From: Hansfordia pulvinata
Taxonomy: Eukaryota > Ascomycota > Sordariomycetes > Xylariales
Reading direction: 5' to 3'
Assembly: GCA_006538405.1 (NCBI GenBank)
Contig: BJKQ01000006.1
Location: 186,001 to 250,000 of the forward strand
Length of the DNA: 64,000 nucleotides
Shown here one piece after another: positions 36,907 to 48,462 of this stretch. Position numbers and translations under genes: made by a program. Position 1 is the first letter of the stretch. The number at the start of each line of letters is the position of its first letter. A model generated the notes under the pieces. The model made no database searches. It worked only from the letters and a program-made list of their open reading frames with translations, and was not told the DNA's origin.

Positions 36907-37638
36907 ATGTCTGCCACCTTCTCCAACGCCAACACGGGCGACGCCCCCGCCGACCCCTACAAGGCCGTCAACAAGGACGAGCCCTCGCTCGAGGAGAAGG
37001 TCGAGGCCCTTGTCGGCTTCATCAGCCAGGCCAAGTTCGGCATGATGACCACCCGTGACCCGGCTGCCAACAAGCTGGTCTCGCGCGCCATGGCCGTTGC
37101 CGCCAAGGTACGTCTTCACCACACCACACCACGCCCGCCTCATCCCTTCCCTTCCTCTTTCCCGGAACCGTTTCTTCCCTAGTACTGACAAAACACACGC
37201 GAACAGGAGGGCGGAGGTCTGGACCTGCTCTTCTTCACCAACACCGAGTCGGGCAAGACCAACGAGCTCAAGTCGGACCCGCACGTCAACGTCTCGTTCC
37301 TCGACGCGACGGGCCAGTGGGCCTCGGTCTCGGGCAAGGGCACCGTCGAGACGGACCGCGGCCTCGTCGCCAAGTACTACACGCCCGCCCTCAAGGCCTG
37401 GCTGGGCGACCTGGGCGACGGCACCCACGACGGCTCCGAGTCGGACCCCCGCATCGGCGTCATCCGCGTCGCCACCGACTCGGCCACCTACGCCGTCAAT
37501 GAGAAGACTTTCATCGGCCGCCTGGCCGCCGTCGCCAAGGGCGCCGTGACCGGCGAGCCCGCCTCCGTCAACAAGCTGCGCGAGGTCACCGAGGGTGACG
37601 TTGCGTCGTGGCGGGCCGCGAACACGGCCAGCGTCTAA
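36907..37638 (+). CDS. bli-3: BLI-3-type FMN-binding split-barrel protein (general stress protein 26-like)
   Basis: Exons 36907-37107 and 37207-37638; 210 aa, intron GT-AG in phase 0. The sequence follows the fungal BLI-3 family closely: EKVEALVGFISQAKFGMMTT, then LVSRAMAVAA, LLFFTNTESGKTNELKSDP and VNVSFLDATGQWASVSG. These are the strands of a pyridoxamine-phosphate-oxidase-like split barrel that binds flavin. Neurospora bli-3 was found as a blue-light-inducible transcript; its enzymatic activity is not established. No signal peptide, so it is probably cytosolic. Its 3' end faces the DPH5 3' end 251 bp away. Confidence 0.92.
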
Positions 37639-37889
37639 TCTGGGACTGAGGAGCTCCGGCTCTCATTAAGCAGCGCTGGAGCCGCGGAGTTGAATGCGTA
37701 TGGAACCGTCGGGAAGGACTCAATCTTGTACATATATCATCACCTCGCCATGAATCATCACGTTAATCACGATCAAATCTCTTCGCATCAAGTGCGTCCA
37801 CATCAGTGCTTCGTGTGCAATGTCTTCTGCGTCTTTAGGAAGTTTTTGTTTTCTTTTCTCTTGTTCGGCCAGGAGCATTCTCGTAGCTC

Positions 37890-39059
37890 TTACTGCTTGC
37901 CGTAGTCCGCAGCCCAGATCTTCTCCCACAGATCCTTGTTGACGGCAAAGTCGCGCGTAAAGTCCCTCTCGAGCTCGTGCGCCCTGCGGCCCAGCAGCAC
38001 CATGCTGTGCAAGGGCGGGCCGAGGGCGTCGTCCGAGTCGCACAACTGCTGGAGGGTGCCCGCGACGAAGCGCTCCTCCTTGCCGCCGACGCGCGCGGCG
38101 CCGATGGCCAGGCTGTCGGGGCCGTAGACGCCCTGGCCCCTGTCGGCCTCGACCTCGAGCATCTGGGCGGCGCACTGGGCGACCGTCATGTAGCGCGGGG
38201 GCTCGAAGACGCGGCGGCCGCGGGCCATGTTCTCCAGGCTCTGCTCCTTGACCTTGATGTCGAGCAGGACGAGCGTGTGGAGGCCGACGTCGCGGTTCTC
38301 CCGGATGCGGTCGTAGAAGGAGGCGGGGCGCCAGCTGTCGGTGAAGAAGACCATGGAGACGGTCTGGCCGAAGTTGTACAGCTGCAGGCCCGTGGCGCCG
38401 ATGCCGGACATGATGGACGCGTTGGGCACCGTCCGCACGGGGATGCTCAGCTCGCGGGCCCGCAGGACCAGGTCCGTGTGTGTCGTGGCGCTGTTTTGGG
38501 GGGAATGGGGAGAGGGTGCTGTCAGCCATTTGTTCATCTCTCTCTGTGTGTGTGTGTGTGTGTGTTCTCCCGCTTCTGATCAGGTCATTCTGGCCGGCCT
38601 TGCGCAAGGCACGGCGGCAGCTCCGCGCAGAACATACCCAAAGGGATCGCCGACCACGAGGAACGCCACGTCCTCGGTCTGAGCGTCGCGCAGAATCTCG
38701 TCGCTGTTGGACTCGACCATCTCGCGGTCGGCCACGACGATGGAGCGTCCGTAGTAGTCCTCCTACTGGGAACGATTAGTCGTTAGCTTTTTTTTTAAGT
38801 CCCCCCGGAGCGCTCTTGGGAAGTTTTTTTTTGTTTCTTATCCCCGCGGCTCCCGGCTCCGTCGTGTGTCGGTCGGTGTGCCGCGGGGGGGGCGTTCGGG
38901 AGCCCGGGCTGGGGAAAAACATACCAGGACGGACTGGTCGACGAGGAGGATGCTGGTGTAGGCCTCGAGGTAGACGCGCGACGCCTTCTTGACGACGTCG
39001 AGGCCCTTGACGGTGATGTCCGTCTCGTCGGAGAGGCCGAGGCCCACGAGGTAGAGCAT
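37890..39059 (-). CDS. DPH5: Diphthine methyl ester synthase
   Basis: Three exons (39059-38925, 38762-38638 and 38490-37890), 286 aa, phases consistent. The N-terminus [20 protein letters not shown] and the downstream [20 protein letters not shown] are hallmark methyltransferase segments of Dph5. [20 protein letters not shown] also matches the family. Known role: S-adenosylmethionine-dependent methylation of the modified histidine of elongation factor 2 during diphthamide synthesis in the cytosol. The second intron contains a (GT)n stretch near 38545-38565. Divergent from SNU23 across about 620 bp. No defect seen. Confidence 0.95.
38545..38566 (+). repeat. (TG)n dinucleotide repeat in a DPH5 intron
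   Basis: About ten TG units, inside the second DPH5 intron (38491-38637). Confidence 0.8.
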
Positions 39060-39682
39060 GGTCGATTGGGCCGGGACAGAAACAGGGAGTGTGGGCGCGT
39101 GTGTGCTGTCGGTGCGGGCGGACTGTTTCCGATCGGGGCGGCGCCGACGAGGTTTGCCTTGTTTACTGTAGAGAGAGGGAACCAAAAAGAAAAAAAAAAA
39201 AAAAAGTCCGAAAGATGCGCGACAGCTGGAGATGCCGCACCGCGTGCCCCTCGGTCTCGACAGTAATGGATGCGAAGAGGGCTGTCTGCAAATGGAGGGG
39301 TAGTGGGGTAGCTGTTGGTACAAGCGAAACGAGGCCAATGGACATGCAGGGATCAGTGCCAGAACTCAAGCCAAATACGAGCGCTCGTACTTTCACCTGC
39401 AAGTCGCGTCACTCCAGTTGCTCACCTCTTATCGATAAGGCTTGCGACTCGGCGGTTCACCTGCTGGCGCGCAATAGCTCACCACAGTACATACATACTC
39501 GTGCCTCATCAGCACAGCAATCATCACCATTCATCATTCGACCTCAACCGACCCGAGTAGAAGACCCTCGCCCAACATCAGACTGCCGGCCCTTCACTAG
39601 ACTCTTCAAAGTCCCGACACCCGCTCGCACACACACAAGCAACAGCCCACCCCACCACACCACACCACACCACACCACGGCC
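39060..39682. promoter_or_regulatory. Shared divergent promoter region of DPH5 and SNU23
   Basis: 623 bp separating two divergently transcribed housekeeping genes. It contains a 16-base poly-A run at 39190-39205 and a pentanucleotide ACCAC/ACACC repeat ending just before the SNU23 start. Transcription start sites cannot be placed from sequence alone. Confidence 0.5.
39648..39678 (+). repeat. Pentanucleotide (CACAC/ACCAC) repeat in the SNU23 leader
   Basis: About five copies of a CCACA-type pentamer, ending five bases before the SNU23 ATG. Probably in the 5' untranslated region. Confidence 0.75.
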
Positions 39683-40398
39683 ATGGCGTCCAAAGACAAG
39701 GGGTCGGCGTACGGGACGCCGGCGACGGACACGTCGTTCCGCAAGAACTGGGACCTGGACGAGTACGCGGAGAAGGCCAAGGCGCGCGAGGCGGAGCGGC
39801 GCGAGGAGGGCAAGGCGCGGTACGAGGCCAAGCTGGCGGGCAAGAAGTACTACAAGCCGATGACGGGGACGAGAACCTGACGACGGCGCGGCGCGAGGTG
39901 CTGGACTGGACGGCCAACGTGGGGCGGACGACGCTGGTGCCCGCGGGCGCGACGGGCCAGGGCAAGAGGGGCCGCGGGGCGGGCTTCTACTGCGACCCGT
40001 GCGACCTGACGTTCAAGGACAACCTGCAGTGGGTGGAGCACATCAACAGCATGCAGCACCTGCGGGCGATCGGGGAGACGGGCGAGGTGCGCAAGGCGAC
40101 GGCGGCGGACGTGCTGGCGCGCATCGACGAGGCGTGGGAGCGGGTGCAGGCGCGCAAGCGGGACGGGGTGACGACGCTCAAGGAGCGGCTGGAGATCCGC
40201 GAGGAGGACGAGGCCCGCGAGCGCGAGGCGGCCCGGCAGAAGCGGCACGAGCTCGCGGCTCGGCGGCGCGAGGAGCGCGAGGCCGCCGACAGGGTCAAGA
40301 AGGAGTACGGCGACGACGTGCGCGTCGACGGCGAGCACGACGAGGACGACATGATGGCCGCCATGGGCATCACGGGGTTCGGCACGTCGAAGAAGTAA
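39683..40398 (+). CDS. SNU23: U4/U6.U5 tri-snRNP zinc-finger protein Snu23 (ZMAT2), one apparent frameshift
   Basis: Single exon, 238 aa if one G is restored in the G4 run 39865-39868. As read, translation stops three codons later, in the middle of the motif YYKPMTG. With the base restored, YYKPMTGDENLTTARRE continues the family consensus. A matrin-type C2H2 zinc finger follows (YCDPCDLTFKDN then EHINSMQH: Cys104, Cys107, His120, His126). The rest is a highly charged helical C-terminus and the conserved end MMAAMGITGFGTSKK. Known role: component of the spliceosomal tri-snRNP. Start ATG in ggccATGG context, just after the pentamer repeat. Confidence 0.9.
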
Positions 40399-41665
40399 AG
40401 GGGGAGGGGCAGCCGGTCGAGCACCGTGGCATCTGTGGCTGGCCGGCTGGGTTTTCGTTTCGGTTCTTGTCTGTCTGTCTGTCTATTTGTCCGTCCGTCT
40501 CCTTTCTTCTCTCCTTCAGAGACGTCATTGTCGTTTAGCTCGGCGTTTGGGATTGCAAGGGTTATGTTTCTTGTGTTGCCGCACAGGGAGGGAGAGGTTC
40601 AGCTCAGCCCTTAGGCTTCGCATCGTGAATTCAAGATTCTCTGATATTCAGCAACCACATGATGTGCACCGCTGAGAGGGCGACGACTGGCATCAGCCAT
40701 GAACATGCAGCGCAGCCTCATCCCTGGCGAGTGCCTCAAGTAGCAGGTAGCCCTCGCTTCATCGTAGGATGAAGGTCGTCTTGATCCTGTACTTACCTCT
40801 ACTCTTTGGGCTGTATCGGCGCGCGCGGGGCGGTGAAGGTGACGGCGGCAGATCCATACGATGCAAGTCACTTCACATGCGGACCAGAGCACGCGATGGG
40901 AGGGTCCAGCACCACCCACTGCTGGGGCCTCACCACAGCTCACCTCACCTCACCTCGCCACACCTCTCCGTGCCCCGCACCGCACCGCACCGCACCGAAC
41001 CGCACCGAACCGTCGCCGGTCGTGGACCCCGCCACCTTTTTGACCTCCCACCCAACTACTCTACCTACGGTACCTTGACCTACATTAGGAGGTAGACGTT
41101 AAGAAGCGCGCGCTTGCCCAGGCGCAAGATCCCCTCGTCGTCATCATCACCAACCCTGCCTCACCTGCCCCTGCCCTTGCATCTGCCTTCGCACCTGCAC
41201 CCGCGCCTGCAACCCCTCGCCCTCGATCTTTCTCAATCCCCGACCGCCGCAGCTTCCAACATTTGACCTCCACCAGCCTGCCCTGCTCTTCCACACCGGC
41301 AAACCGCTCCACGTTCCGTGCCGTCCGGCATTGTGCAAGGCAATCCCGCCCCCGACCAAGCTGACTGGTCGGCTGGCTGTCTCTCCGCTCATCCTTGTCA
41401 CACCTCGCCACAATCCCGACTGCAGCCGCCGACGAAACGCCCTTCGCCGGCTATATCAATAAACAGACGACTCTGTCCGGTAGATTCCACGCGCATCCCC
41501 TCAAACATTGCTGGGCCCAGCCTGAACAACCTCGGCTCCGACCCCTGATACCATCCCACCACCAGCGCTGTCTCCTCACAACCGTACAAATCCACCGGGG
41601 GCTCGGCCAGCCCGCCCACACCATCCGCCCAAAGAGCCGCCCACCTCTGCCTCTACCACTCGGCC
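40399..41665. other. Intergenic, with pentamer repeats
   Basis: About 1.3 kb between SNU23 and the E2 gene. It holds CACCT/CACCG pentamer repeats at about 40940-41020 and a long pyrimidine-rich leader before 41666. No gene supported. Confidence 0.5.
40936..41022 (+). repeat. Pentanucleotide repeats (CTCAC and CACCG types)
   Basis: Two adjoining degenerate pentamer arrays: a CTCAC-type array at about 40936-40965, then CACCG/AACCG at about 40975-41022, about 0.6 kb upstream of the E2 gene. Confidence 0.75.
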
Positions 41666-42359
41666 ATGTCGGCTCCCTTTTCCTTCAGGCCCGCGACAGG
41701 CGGGCCCCCCATGTCCGGCGCGGCCACCTTGCTGGGGCGCCAGCTCAAGGAGATCAAGGACGGCAAGGTGCCCGGGGTCTCGGCCGGCACGCGGAGGAAC
41801 GACAACATATTCGAATGGGAGGTGACGCTGATGATTGATGATGACACCAAGTACTACGGCGGTGAGTTTGCCCTCTCTCCATCTCTCTCCCTCTCAGCAA
41901 GTTCTCGCGCACTAGGCCCTACCCTCTCCCCCCTTCCCACGAAGAAACCCCTTCCAAGACAACGGCCGAGATCTGACAACCACGAAACGAAAACCAGGCG
42001 GCTGCTTCCGCGCCTTCATGAACTTCCCGCCGACCTACCCGCACGACCCGCCCCGCCTGACCTTCCAGAAGCCCGTTCCCTACCACCCCAACGTCTATCC
42101 CTCGGGCGACGTGTGCATCTCGATCCTGCACGCGGGCGAGGACGAGACGGGCTACGAGCAGGCCTCGGAGCGCTGGAGCCCCGTCCAGACGGCCGCCACC
42201 GTCCTGCTCAGCGTCGTCTCCCTCTTCAGCGACCCCAACGACGAGAGCCCTGCCAACCCGCAGGCCGCCGTCGACTGGCGCGAGATGCGCGCCGGCACCA
42301 GCAAGCGTTTCCGCGAGGAGGTCCGCAAGTGTGTGAGGGCCAGCCTGGGCGAGGAGTGA
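41666..42359 (+). CDS. Ubiquitin-conjugating enzyme E2, UBE2G/Ubc7-Ubc15 type
   Basis: Exons 41666-41861 and 41998-42359; 185 aa. The UBC fold is complete: FEWEVTLMIDDDTKYYGG, FRAFMNFPPTYPHDPP, the HPN motif (His95-Asn97), and the catalytic cysteine in SGDVCISIL (Cys105). After the cysteine comes the acidic insertion characteristic of the UBE2G/Ubc7 group (HAGEDETGYEQASERWSPV), then VSLFSDPNDESPAN. Family members transfer ubiquitin in ER-associated degradation (Ubc7/UBE2G2) or related pathways (UBE2G1, fission-yeast Ubc15). The C-terminus looks closer to UBE2G1 than to yeast Ubc7, so I leave the symbol blank. No transmembrane segment. The splice junction yields three consecutive glycines, one more than usual, but no alternative acceptor is evident. 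Confidence 0.9.
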
Positions 42360-43009
42360 GGAGTGGGGTCCGGAGAAGGGGCGAGGGCTCGAACCGGGGT
42401 TGATCAGTCGCAACGCGCGGAGATTACTTCTGGTGTTTATTATATCACGTTTTCTACACCTCCCAGCGACATGCATTCTGTTTACCTGCCATGGGCGCAC
42501 GGTCTGAGGGGCATATTGAGCAGAGACGCGGAACAGGGGATCAGAGGGGGCAAGCACTCGTGTGGCTTCTCCATCATATTGCTCAGTAGCCTTGGATTAT
42601 AGGAACCGGAGTATCGGGGAATCGTTACATCTAGATATCATCATCTGTCATCCAACAGCTTGCTCATCGTCTTTGCCTTATGGAGCCGACTCGTCTGCTG
42701 TGGGAGGACCAGCCAACTAGTTGGGCTCGGCGGCGCCGATGAGGTATTCAGGCGCGACCTCCTGGGCGGAGTAGTCTGCGACTATCAAAGTCTCTTGAGC
42801 GGTGCGTCCGGCAAGGCCTTCTATTCCAGCTCGGATCAAGACTGACCTTTACGAAGGTAGTGACTTTCCGAGCTGCCGTCAAGCTAGGCCGTGGCGGGAA
42901 AACAGGTTGTACATCACTTGGGAACTGTCAGAAATCACTGTCCAGATGCTCTTTTTATTTTTTCTGGTCTCTCAAACCCCTGGAGTGCGCTCCCCTGTAA
43001 CACCCCGGG
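42360..43009. other. Convergent 3' intergenic region
   Basis: About 650 bp between the E2 gene and ALG1. Nothing recognised. Confidence 0.5.
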
Positions 43010-44561
43010 TCAAGCCCGGCCGAGGACTCCGAGCACCGGCCCCACGACGCGGTCCCACTCCTGGTCCCAGCGGCGTGCCCCTTCCTCCTCCGCGCCGGTG
43101 CGGAGGGCCAGCAGCTCGGCGTCTCCGGCCCCGCCTGCGCCGCCGCCCAGCAGACGCGCGAGTATGTCGGCGAGCCCCTCGGCGTCGCGGAAGCCGCGGC
43201 CGTTGCGGCCATCGGCGACCAGCTCCGCAAAGCTGGCGTAGTCGTCGTACGCGGCCACCGGCAGGCCCGAGCCGAACATGTCGACGACCTTCATCGGCAG
43301 GTCGACCCCGGAGCTGGAGCGGTGCAGGCAGACGCCGAGGTCCGCGGCGCGCAGCAGCGCTGCGTACGCGTCCATCGACGGCAGCCAGGCCGTGCGCACG
43401 TGCACGCCCCGCAGGCGCCCGCCGGCCTCGAGCGCCGCCACGGCGTCCTCGTACGCGCGCCGCTGGGGGCCCTTGCCCGTGATGACGGCCACGATGGGTC
43501 GGCGGGCACCGGGGCTGCTGTCCCCTGCGTACGCGACCAGTGCATCCAGGAGCAAGCTGAAGTCCTCGTCGGGCGTCCACGACGTGCTGCTGACCAGCAA
43601 GCGTGTGCTGCCAGCAACGATAGACGAGGCAAAGTCGCGAGTCTCGGGAAGGCTCTCGAGCACGGCGAGGCGCTCGGCGGCCTGGGCGTCGGGCGAGCCA
43701 GTGCGGGGTTGGAAGATGGCCGCGGGGCGGTCGTGCAACGTGTGGATCGGAGTCTCGACGCGGTAAGGGGGCTCCGTGAGCTGGGCAGCCATGGCACGGG
43801 TGACGGTGATATTCGCGGTTGGGGCTGTCTGCGCAAAAACGCACTCGTACAATTTGGCGGCCGCGACAAAGGGGTGGTCGGCGCCCTTGGTCCCGGCTAG
43901 GATGGTCCAGCCATAATTGTGCCAGTCGACAAGGAGCTTGGTGTTGCGCAAGAGGGAGATGATCCAGGCGATGGCGAGCGTTGGGATAGCTGGGGGGTTC
44001 TGCTCACACAAAGGGTCAGTCTAACGGGCAGCAAGGCGGCGTGGCGGACAAGACTGCATACCTGAACCAGCAGCCACGGGGCGGGTGACGTGGCATAACC
44101 CAGAGCCCAAGAAAGGGAGAGGAGCTGCCAGACAACCTTGAGAGGGCCAGAAAGAATGAAGGGAATGGCAGAGCTCTTCAGCAGGTCCGGTGGGGGGGAC
44201 AGGGCGTGGACCTTGACAAGCGGGTTGTTCACCAGGCCAGGATGCAGAGGAGATTCTGGAGATTCCAGCGCGTGTTAGCAGATAGGTGGGCCGAGGGTGA
44301 GATGGGCCGAGCAAAAGCGGGAGACTTGCCATGGTATCCAATGATCTCAACTTTTGTCTTGTGGCTGGCGATGCTCAGAGCGTGGTACTGCATGCGCGGG
44401 CTACGGCCAATGTCACCCAGGACAAGGACATGAACAGATGTGGCGGATGCCGGAGCTGAGGCAGGGCGGGAGTAGCGTGAGGGGAGCAGAAGCAAGAGAA
44501 TGACGACGCCCAAGACGGCGCTTGCGAAGGTGATGGCCAGGACCTGGGCGAGAATCGACAT
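43010..44561 (-). CDS. ALG1: Chitobiosyldiphosphodolichol beta-mannosyltransferase
   Basis: Exons 44561-44330, 44255-44062 and 43999-43010, summing to 471 aa. The N-terminus has one membrane anchor (about residues 5-30), then the GT-B nucleotide fold start VHVLVLGDIGRSPRMQYHA. Other family blocks are KLLVDWHNYGWTIL, the C-terminal LLVSSTSWTPDEDFSLLLDAL, and the donor-binding region HRSSSGVDLPMKVVDMFGSG. Known role: adds the first mannose to dolichol-linked chitobiose on the cytosolic face of the ER for N-glycosylation. The first intron must use a GC donor (GCAAGT at 44329) with a normal AG acceptor to give IIGYHESPLHPGL; no GT donor nearby maintains the frame. Confidence 0.93.
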
Positions 44562-46705
44562 TTCGAGGAGGGCGCCGTGGCGGCTAAGACGGCTGTCTGG
44601 TGGGAGTTGGGTTCGAGACTGTTATCTGTCGAGCTGCGCGACCATGGCTGATGAAGTCGTCGCAACCGTGCGCGTGCTGCCTTGAGGCCTCTGCCGGGTG
44701 CCAGGCCGCAGGCGTGGGCTGGGGCAGGAATAAGATGTGCGCCGCCGCGAGGAGAGGTGCGGGCGGCGGTGATGCTCGACCTGGTGGTTGGATTTGGGAC
44801 AGGTATGAGGTCACGGCGCTCAATTATCATCTGGGGGGCGGTTGCGAGTACCTTTGGTACTGTTCGGCGTTAGCACAGCAGTGAAGATACCTTGGGTGCT
44901 TGGGTACCAGGTGGGCACCCTTATCCCCAACCATCAGTGGACCTGGTAAACCTTGGGCACCGCACTGTACCTCAGCACGCTCCGGTCGCGACGGGAAAGC
45001 GCGTGTCCTTGGCCCGCGTTTGCGAATGCTATTCGCACTTGACGATTCAGGCCCGCACCGCTTCCCCGCTAGTATGAGCCGGGGCTAACCCATCGCGGTT
45101 GGTGATTTAGACAAAACGGCCATCAAGGGCCTCCAAGCTTGCTCCGGGTTATCGATACCTCTCTCACGGCGTGCGATGGTGGCAGTCCGCCGTATGGTGT
45201 ACTCGCATCCGCTGACTTAGGTACCTACTCATGTCGTATGGGGTGCAGGTGCCACCGCAGGTCCGACAAAGAAAGAAGCCGTAACCGCAACCCTTTACTA
45301 GTACGAGTACTGGTCCAGGCCCGGTCAGGGGCACAGGCAGGTCCACATTAGCGTCGGAATAGGGGGAGGCGACTCATCGCTCGCCACTCATCCATCCTAA
45401 CCTCAGCTCAACTCAACCCGGCTCTGCCCAGCCTTGGCCTCGCTGGGCCTCTCGACTCGAAGAACGGACATAGGCGCGTATGTCTACCCGGATTTCTGCT
45501 GGACGGAACAACAAACAACGAAACAGCTCACGGGTAGACAGCGTCGACACTGGACGGGGCACACTCATCAGCCTGCCAGCTTCACCACCACTGCCACTAC
45601 TCGTACGCCGGCCGCAGGAGCAGACGTCGCGCCCACGTGCGCCCCTACTCGTCTCTGGACCCCGGGCGGCCACCCTCGACGATGCCCATCTGCAGCCTGC
45701 CAATCTTGTCTTGATCTGGCCTCCCCATCCATCAGTCCCGCTGCTTGATCGGCCGGTCATCCCCGCTGTTTATCTATCCGTGTTTGTGCTTTGACACGGA
45801 GGCGGCGTGTGCAAGGGTCCGACAAGCCGCTGCTGCTGCTACTGCTACTGCTGTCCTGTCGTCCCACTGGAGCTTCTCCCCTCTGCAGCCAGGGCCAGCC
45901 GTGGAGCTCTCTTTCGCTCTCCCTCTCCCTCTCCGACAACCACCCAACTCCGCCCTCAGGCTGCCGGACGTTGCACCCGCCATCCCACTCACTACACCCG
46001 CCCGCCGCCATCGCGACCGCAGCGCCGGTGGCACGCTTCTTTGTCCCCGTTCGCTCTTGGACGCTGCCTGCCGAGCGCCCTGTGTTGATCGGCTCGCCTC
46101 TCTTTCCTTGCATCGATTTTATCGCCGACACTAGGTTGCAGCCTAGAACCCACCCGCTTGTCCCTCCCGCCTTTGCGACTGTTTGCGGCCTGCCGCCTTC
46201 GATTCCAAGACACGCCGCCGCACTACCCGCTGAGACAAGTCCGTGCTGCACAGAGCCACGTCTCGAAGAACCAAGACTCTTCTGCGCCTTTCATCACCAC
46301 CTTCTGAGTTCGCATCGACGCATCGTTCTCTGCTCCGACTGGCCTCGCCTATTCACTCGAATTCACCAATCAACCACCCCCACGACCACGCACAGATTTC
46401 GTCTTGTTTGCCCACGCGGCCACGGTCTTTGCGTCTTTCGCCACCAAATCAAAGAACTAGCATCGGGCTAGGCAGAGAAATCCTTTGCTGAGAGCAAGGT
46501 CTCAGATACTCGATCCCCAGTCTCAGTCACTGTCTTGCTGCTGCATCACGCCGCACCGTTGCATTGGTTCTACAGCCCGACCACGAGGCATCGGAAAATA
46601 CTTGCACTATTGGTCTTCTGATCTTGTAGCTTGATCTCTGTTCCACCTCCCTGTTTGCACTCTACCACTTCCTTTCTCCGCCTCCAACCCCGGCCAATCG
46701 TTGAG
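44562..46705. promoter_or_regulatory. Divergent promoter region of ALG1 and the zinc transporter
   Basis: About 2.1 kb. It contains TACGAGTA-type motifs at 45302 and 45598, ACCTTAGGTA-like elements near 44855-44910, and a long pyrimidine-rich leader from ~45780 to the transporter start. Open frames up to 226 codons in the pyrimidine-rich part are composition artefacts with no domain. Confidence 0.45.
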
Positions 46706-48462
46706 ATGGCGTCCTCGTACGCACTGCCGCAGCCTCCGCTGCCGCATAACCACAGCCCCCATCATTCGCACTCGCACTCGCACTCCAACTCGCATGGGCA
46801 CCCGCTGGGTCATTCCCGATCGCGCTCGAACATGTCCAATGGCTCTTTCGGCGCCTTTCCCCCGTCTCCTGGCCGCTCTCAGGCCTACAGCCACAGTCCC
46901 AGTCACAGTCACGACCACGACCATGAATATTCCCACGCCAACCCCGACTCCCCCTCGGCACAGCTAAACTCCTCCCACTATCGCGCAAACTCATATGTCT
47001 CGCTTCAACGACGCGACAGGCCTTCGCCTCTTAGGAGCATCAAGGACGACTCGATTGAGGAAGAAAAGGCTGTAATGGGCCATGCTATGCCCGAGACGCC
47101 CCTCTTCGACGCTCCTGCTCACCATTCTCACGATCATTCTCACGACCACGACCATCACGCACATCACCATCACGACCACCATGATCACCATGACCACCAT
47201 GACCACCACCACGGCCATTCTCATGGCTCGTCGCACTCCCGACTCACAGGCTTGCTGCTGCCTTATACCTCTCAATGGCCCCTGGTCCATGCCATCATGA
47301 CAGAGAAGGACTCGAGGCGCATCTTTTACTTCATGGGGTATGTCAACCGCAAGCGCATGCGCAAGCTCCGGGTCCAGATCGAACGGTACACTGACTCGAA
47401 GCGAACAGGCTGAACTTCACTTTCATGGGGGTTCAGGCGGTCTATGGGTACCTAACAGACTCGCTCGGTCTGCTCAGCGACAGTATTCACATGTTCTTCG
47501 ACTGCGTTGCACTCGCAGTCGGGCTGTTCGCCTCTGTCATGAGTAAATGGCCGCCAAGCGATCGCTTCCCCTATGGCTTTGGCAAGATGGAGACCTTGAG
47601 CGGGTTTGCCAATGGAATCTTCCTGATGTACGTTGCTTTCCTACCGCAGCGCTTGCTCCATTGAGCAGAAGTGCTGACTTCTTCACAGTCTGATTAGCCT
47701 GGAGATTATGTTTGAGGGTCTCGAGCGACTTCTCGAGGGGCGGGAGACGAAACGACTCCAGGAGCTCTTTATTGTTAGCACTCTGGGCTTGGTGGTCAAC
47801 CTTTTGGGTATTTTTGCTTTTGGCTCGCACGGCCACCACGGACACTCGCATGGGCACGATCACGGCCATTCGCACGGCCACAGTCACGATCACGGCACGA
47901 TCACGGGCACGGCCATTCGCATGGTCACTCGCACGGCCATTCTCACGACAACGAGAACATGCACGGCATCTATCTGCACATCTTGGCAGACACCTTGGGC
48001 AGCGCCTCGGTGATAGTCTCGACGATGCTGACCTACATGATCCCGTGGTCCGGCTGGGACCCTCTGGCGTCCTTCTTGATCGCGTACCTGATTCTGATCA
48101 CGGCCGTGCCGTTAGTCAAGTCGTCGGCGCAGAGGTTGCTTCTGACAGTGCCGGCAGACGCGGAATACCACCTGCGCAACACGCTGTCGGAGATTACGAA
48201 CCAGCGAGGCGTGGCGGCCTACGCAGTACCCAAGTTCTGGGCAGACGACAGAGCCGGAGCGGAATCGGCGGGCAGGTTGCTTGGTGTGATTCACGTGGCG
48301 GCAGTACGGGGGGCCGATCTGGACGAGGTGCGCGACCGCGTCAAGATTTATCTGGGCAAGCACGGTATCGACCTGACGATCCAGATGGAGCGGGAGGGCG
48401 AGACGTCATGCTGGTGTGGCATGGGGCGAACAGCTCCGCCAACCCCCAAGTCGGCGTATTAG
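46706..48462 (+). CDS. Cation-diffusion-facilitator zinc transporter (Msc2/ZnT7 type), one apparent frameshift
   Basis: Exons 46706-47337, 47409-47627 and 47689-48462; 541 aa if one base is restored near 47896. The N-terminus is cytosolic and extraordinarily His-rich (SHSHSHSNSHGH and HDHSHDHDHHAHHHHDHHDH). A CDF membrane domain follows, with LNFTFMGVQAVYGYLTDSLG, the zinc-site motif SDSIHMFFD (transmembrane helix 2), then YGFGKMETLSGFANGIFLI and VVNLLGIFAF. A second His-rich loop precedes the second metal-site helix (MHGIYLHILADTLGSASVIVS). A C-terminal cytosolic domain closes the protein. Family members move zinc into the ER or Golgi lumen. The frame breaks inside the second His loop. Adding one C gives a continuous HGHDHGHGHSHG series and joins the two halves. 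N-terminal extra membrane helices of yeast Msc2 are absent, so it is closer to ZnT7 in plan. Confidence 0.88.

Noticed and set aside
42388..42412. GGTTCGAGCC-like word on the minus strand resembling a tRNA B box
   Set aside because: No matching A box, acceptor stem or anticodon arm at the right distance.
45791..46471. 226-codon frame before the zinc transporter
   Set aside because: It lies in pyrimidine-rich leader sequence, giving Ser/Leu/Pro-rich nonsense composition.
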